The notes under the pieces: model-generated
What the model saw: the letters and a program-made list of their open reading frames with translations, nothing else
Told to the model about the DNA's origin: nothing
Databases searched by the model: none
In this document: positions 61,388 through 64,000 of the stretch, piece after piece
How the letters are laid out: each line of letters starts with the position of its first letter
Numbering within the stretch: the first letter of the stretch is position 1
NCBI RefSeq assembly: GCF_003711805.1
Contig: NZ_QXCP01000009.1
Span: forward strand, 530,249 to 594,248
Direction: 5' to 3'
Length of the DNA stretch: 64,000 bases
Source of the DNA: Brachybacterium sp. EE-P12
GTDB lineage: Bacteria; Actinomycetota; Actinomycetes; Actinomycetales; Dermabacteraceae
Position numbers and translations under genes: made by a program

Positions 61388-62406
61388 CCCACCCGCCCCT
61401 CCCCGACCTGATCGACCGTCCTCGCCGCCTGCGCAGCAGCGCTGCGATGCGCTCGCTGGTGCGCGAGCACTCCCTCCGCCCCGCCGACCTCGTGCTGCCG
61501 ATGTTCGTGCGCGAGGGCGCGAGCGAGAACCGTCCCGTCGCCTCGATGCCCGGCGTCGAGCAGCACACGATGGACTCCCTGATCCGCACCGCGACCGAGG
61601 CGACGGAGCGCGGCGTCGGCGGGGTGATGCTGTTCGGCGTGCCCGAGCGCAAGGACGCCGAAGGCTCCGGCGCCACCGACCCGGACGGGATCCTGAACCT
61701 GGCGCTCGCGCGCCTGCGCGCCGAGCTCGGCGACGCGACCGTGATCATGGCGGACCTGTGCCTGGACGAGTTCACCGACCACGGCCACTGCGGCGTGCTC
61801 GACGCCGACGGCCGGGTCGACAACGACGCGACGCTCGTGCGCTACCGCGAGATGGCGCTCGCCCAGGCCGAGGCCGGGGCGCACCTGCTGGGCCCCTCGG
61901 GGATGATGGACGGCCAGATCGCCGCGATCCGCGACGCGCTCGATGCGGCCGGACACCTCGAGACGGCGCTGTACGCCTACACCGCGAAGTACGCCTCCGC
62001 CTTCTACGGCCCCTTCCGCGAGGCGGTGGACTCCTCCCTGCAGGGCGACCGCCGCACCTACCAGCAGGACCCCGCGAACGGCCGCGAGGCGCTGCGGGAG
62101 CTCGAGCTCGATATCGCCGAGGGCGCGGACCTCGTCATGGTCAAGCCCGGCCTGCCGTATCTCGACGTGCTGAAGGACGTCGCCGCGGCCTCGCCCGTCC
62201 CCGTCGGCGCCTACCAGGTCTCCGGCGAGTACGCGATGATCGAGGCGGCCGCCGCGAACGGCTGGATCGACCGCGACCGCACCGTGCTCGAGTCGCTGCT
62301 GGCCTTCCGCCGCGCCGGCGCCTCGACCGTCCTGACCTACTACGCGAGCGAGGTCGCCGGCTGGTTCCAGGACGGCCTGCCCGCGCACCTGCGCGAGTTC
62401 GCCTGA
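61384..62406 (+). CDS. hemB: Delta-aminolevulinic acid dehydratase (porphobilinogen synthase)
   Basis: The 340-residue enzyme condenses two 5-aminolevulinates. It shows [27 protein letters not shown] (zinc-binding Cys residues in part), [16 protein letters not shown] (first Schiff-base Lys in AKYAS), [15 protein letters not shown] (second Lys, active site) and [18 protein letters not shown] precedes ATG 61384. hemL follows after 118 nt; the gap contains CGCAC-rich direct repeats (GCACGCATCG-like) and no gene. Confidence 0.96.
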   Translation: MTHPPLPDLIDRPRRLRSSAAMRSLVREHSLRPADLVLPMFVREGASENRPVASMPGVEQHTMDSLIRTATEATERGVGGVMLFGVPERKDAEGSGATDPDGILNLALARLRAELGDATVIMADLCLDEFTDHGHCGVLDADGRVDNDATLVRYREMALAQAEAGAHLLGPSGMMDGQIAAIRDALDAAGHLETALYAYTAKYASAFYGPFREAVDSSLQGDRRTYQQDPANGREALRELELDIAEGADLVMVKPGLPYLDVLKDVAAASPVPVGAYQVSGEYAMIEAAAANGWIDRDRTVLESLLAFRRAGASTVLTYYASEVAGWFQDGLPAHLREFA

Positions 62407-62524
62407 GCCGGGCCGGGCCCGCCCCGGCCTCGCCTCGCCCGCTCTCAGCTCACCGTCCCCCGCCCGCGCCGCACGCACAGCACGCATCGCACGCATCGTC
62501 CGCATAGATCCCCAGGAGCCCTGC

Positions 62525-63859
62525 ATGACCCCCTCCACCACCGCATCCGACGAGCTCTTCGACCGCGCCCGGGCCGTGATCCCCTCCGGCGTGAACTCCC
62601 CCGTGCGCGCCTTCGGCTCCGTCGGCGGCACGCCCCCGTTCCTCACCAGCGCGAAGGGCGCCCTGCTCACCGACGCCGACGGGAACGAGTACGTGGACCT
62701 CGTCGGCTCGTGGGGGCCGATGATCCTCGGCCATGCGCACGAGCCGGTGGTCGAGGCGGTGCGGGAGGCGGCCGGTCGCGGCCTCTCCTTCGGCGCCCCG
62801 CAGGCCGGGGAGGTCACCCTCGCCGAGGAGGTCGCGCGCCGCATCGGCCCCGTCCAGCAGCTGCGCCTGGTCAACTCCGGCACCGAGGCGACGATGAGCG
62901 CGCTGCGCGTGGCCCGCGCCGCGACCGGCCGCGACGTGGTCGTGAAGTTCGCCGGCTGCTACCACGGTCACGTGGATGCGCTGCTGGCCGAGGCGGGCAG
63001 CGGCGTCGCGACCTTCGCGATGCCGGGCTCGGCCGGGGTCACCGCCGCGACCGCGAAGGACACCGTCGTGCTGCCCTACGGCGACCGCGCGGCCGTCACA
63101 GCGCTGTTCGCCGAGCGCGGCGGCGAGATCGCCGCGATCATCACGGAGGCGGCGCCGGCGAACATGGGCGTCGTCCCGCCGCTCGCCGAGGACGGGGTGG
63201 GCTTCAACCGCTTCCTCGCCGAGACCGCGCACGCCGCGGGTGCGCTGCTGATCAGCGACGAGGTCCTCACCGGCTTCCGGGCTAGCGCCGAGGGGCACTA
63301 CGGGGTCGACGGCCCGCGCGGCACCGGCGAGGACTGGGCCCCGGACCTGATGACCTTCGGGAAGGTGATCGGCGGCGGCCTGCCCGTCGGCGCCTTCGGC
63401 GGGCGCGAGGACCTCATGGCCCTGCTCGCCCCCGCCGGCCCCGTCTACCAGGCCGGCACCCTGTCGGGGAACCCGCTCGCGACCGCCGCGGGCCTGGCGA
63501 CCCTCGCCGGCCTCGACCACGCGGCCTACGAGAAGCTCGGCAGCGCCTCGCGCGCCTTGCAGCAGATGGTCGCCGATGCGCTGAGCACCGCGGGCGTCCC
63601 CCACGTGATCCAGACAGCCGGCACGCTCTTCTCGGTGTTCTTCCGGGACGAGCCGGTGACCTCGTACGAGGACGCGAAGACGCAGGACACGGCGGCGTTC
63701 ACCCGCTTCTTCCACGCGATGCTCGAGGGCGGGGTGTACCTGCCGCCGTCGGCCTTCGAGGCGTGGTTCGTCTCCACCGCCCACACCGACGAGGTCCTCG
63801 ACCGGATCGCGGCGGCGCTGCCGGGTGCGGCGCGGGCGGCGGCGCAGCCCGCAGCCTGA
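62525..63859 (+). CDS. hemL: Glutamate-1-semialdehyde 2,1-aminomutase
   Basis: The 444-residue PLP enzyme makes 5-aminolevulinate from glutamate semialdehyde, the product of HemA. Landmarks: [84 protein letters not shown], and the PLP Lys280 in [25 protein letters not shown] upstream. It ends the operon; a hairpin follows. Confidence 0.97.
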   Translation: MTPSTTASDELFDRARAVIPSGVNSPVRAFGSVGGTPPFLTSAKGALLTDADGNEYVDLVGSWGPMILGHAHEPVVEAVREAAGRGLSFGAPQAGEVTLAEEVARRIGPVQQLRLVNSGTEATMSALRVARAATGRDVVVKFAGCYHGHVDALLAEAGSGVATFAMPGSAGVTAATAKDTVVLPYGDRAAVTALFAERGGEIAAIITEAAPANMGVVPPLAEDGVGFNRFLAETAHAAGALLISDEVLTGFRASAEGHYGVDGPRGTGEDWAPDLMTFGKVIGGGLPVGAFGGREDLMALLAPAGPVYQAGTLSGNPLATAAGLATLAGLDHAAYEKLGSASRALQQMVADALSTAGVPHVIQTAGTLFSVFFRDEPVTSYEDAKTQDTAAFTRFFHAMLEGGVYLPPSAFEAWFVSTAHTDEVLDRIAAALPGAARAAAQPAA

Positions 63860-63876
63860 GGCGGGCCGGCGCCGTG

Positions 63877-63903
63877 ACCTGCGGGCGGCCGGCCGCCGCA
63901 GGT
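63877..63903. terminator. GC hairpin after hemL
   Basis: ACCTGCGGGCGGCC pairs with GGCCGCCGCAGGT with one bulged G, 17 nt past the hemL stop. No T tract. It also precedes the end of a possible convergent gene. Confidence 0.6.
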
Positions 63904-63904
63904 C

Positions 63905-64000
63905 TCAGGATGGGGGCTCGGGCGGTTCTGTCGGTGGTGGCTCGCTCGGTGGTGGGCTCGGCGCCTGGTCGGGGGTCGGTGGTGTCTGGTCTGGGTGGTG
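63905..64000 (-). CDS. Possible C-terminal end of a Pro-rich protein (partial, right edge)
   Basis: On the minus strand the frame reads 31 codons to a TGA at 63905-63907, giving a Pro/Ser/Glu/Thr-rich tail (PSPPPSEPPPTEPPEPPS) like the ends of membrane or wall proteins such as penicillin-binding proteins. It would converge on hemL with the hairpin between. With so few codons this is tentative; the opposite frame is also open. Confidence 0.35.
   Translation of the reverse strand, partial: HHPDQTPPTPDQAPSPPPSEPPPTEPPEPPS

Noticed and set aside
63910..64000. New plus-strand gene starting at ATG 63910
   Set aside because: No ribosome site and it follows the hemL hairpin immediately; the opposite strand reads as a better Pro-rich C-terminus, though both remain uncertain.

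Overview
The window is very GC-rich and gene-dense. Intergenic spaces are short, neighbouring genes often overlap by 4 nt (ATGA or GTGA junctions), and many starts sit 6-9 nt behind a TAnnnT box, as expected for leaderless transcripts. With the Gram-positive coproporphyrin haem route, a DtxR/IdeR-type iron box and Tat/lipoprotein binding proteins without dedicated ATPases, this points to an actinobacterium, probably Micrococcales. A Brachybacterium-like (Dermabacteraceae) chromosome is my best guess; that is inference from gene content, not a database match. I saw no rRNA, tRNA, CRISPR array, transposase or phage gene.

Layout. 1-5.0 kb (minus strand): surface-polymer genes (CDP-glycerol glycerophosphotransferase-like fragment, GT2 glycosyltransferase, OafA-type acyltransferase). 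5.0-7.3 kb: zinc alcohol dehydrogenase and a siderophore-interacting flavoprotein behind an iron box. 7.4-14.5 kb: a jetB-like (DUF4194) and a jetA-like (DUF3375) gene, both minus strand, separated by six plus-strand genes: two membrane-anchored disordered proteins, an alkyltransferase-like DNA-repair protein, a WXG100-like protein and two coupled partners. No jetC or jetD is present. 14.7-17.9 kb: a carbohydrate ABC importer. 18.1-25.1 kb: a SorC-type regulator divergent from an operon of FAD oxidoreductase, second ABC importer and phosphodiesterase. 25.1-28.5 kb: a ParE/RelE toxin-antitoxin pair, a truncated second antitoxin copy, and a LysR regulator divergent from an EamA transporter and an NAD(P)-binding protein. 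28.8-33.0 kb: GH2 beta-galactosidase and a Gln/Trp-rich membrane protein.

33.0-42.7 kb is a long minus-strand run: nitroreductase-like protein, flippase-like membrane protein, polysaccharide pyruvyl transferase, a large GT-C-like membrane protein and a GT2 glycosyltransferase, followed by tgt coupled to a propeller-like protein. 43.0-50.8 kb (plus strand) carries two further paralogues of the GT-C-like protein, UDP-glucose dehydrogenase and a second acyltransferase. Together this looks like an exopolysaccharide or cell-wall glycopolymer locus. 50.8-53.1 kb holds an M18 aminopeptidase and two small proteins. 53.1-63.9 kb is a nearly complete haem cluster: hemA divergent from hemE-hemY-hemQ-hemH-hemC-hemD-hemB-hemL (only GltX is missing from the C5 route).

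The most distinctive signals are: the split jetA/jetB pair around an unrelated island; three dispersed 59-nt palindromes with a fixed loop, plus two other large intergenic palindromes; a 72-nt duplicated upstream region in the polysaccharide locus; the three-member membrane-protein family with its own signature; and a triple Cys-Pro protein next to a hemA whose product carries a Cys-Pro tail.
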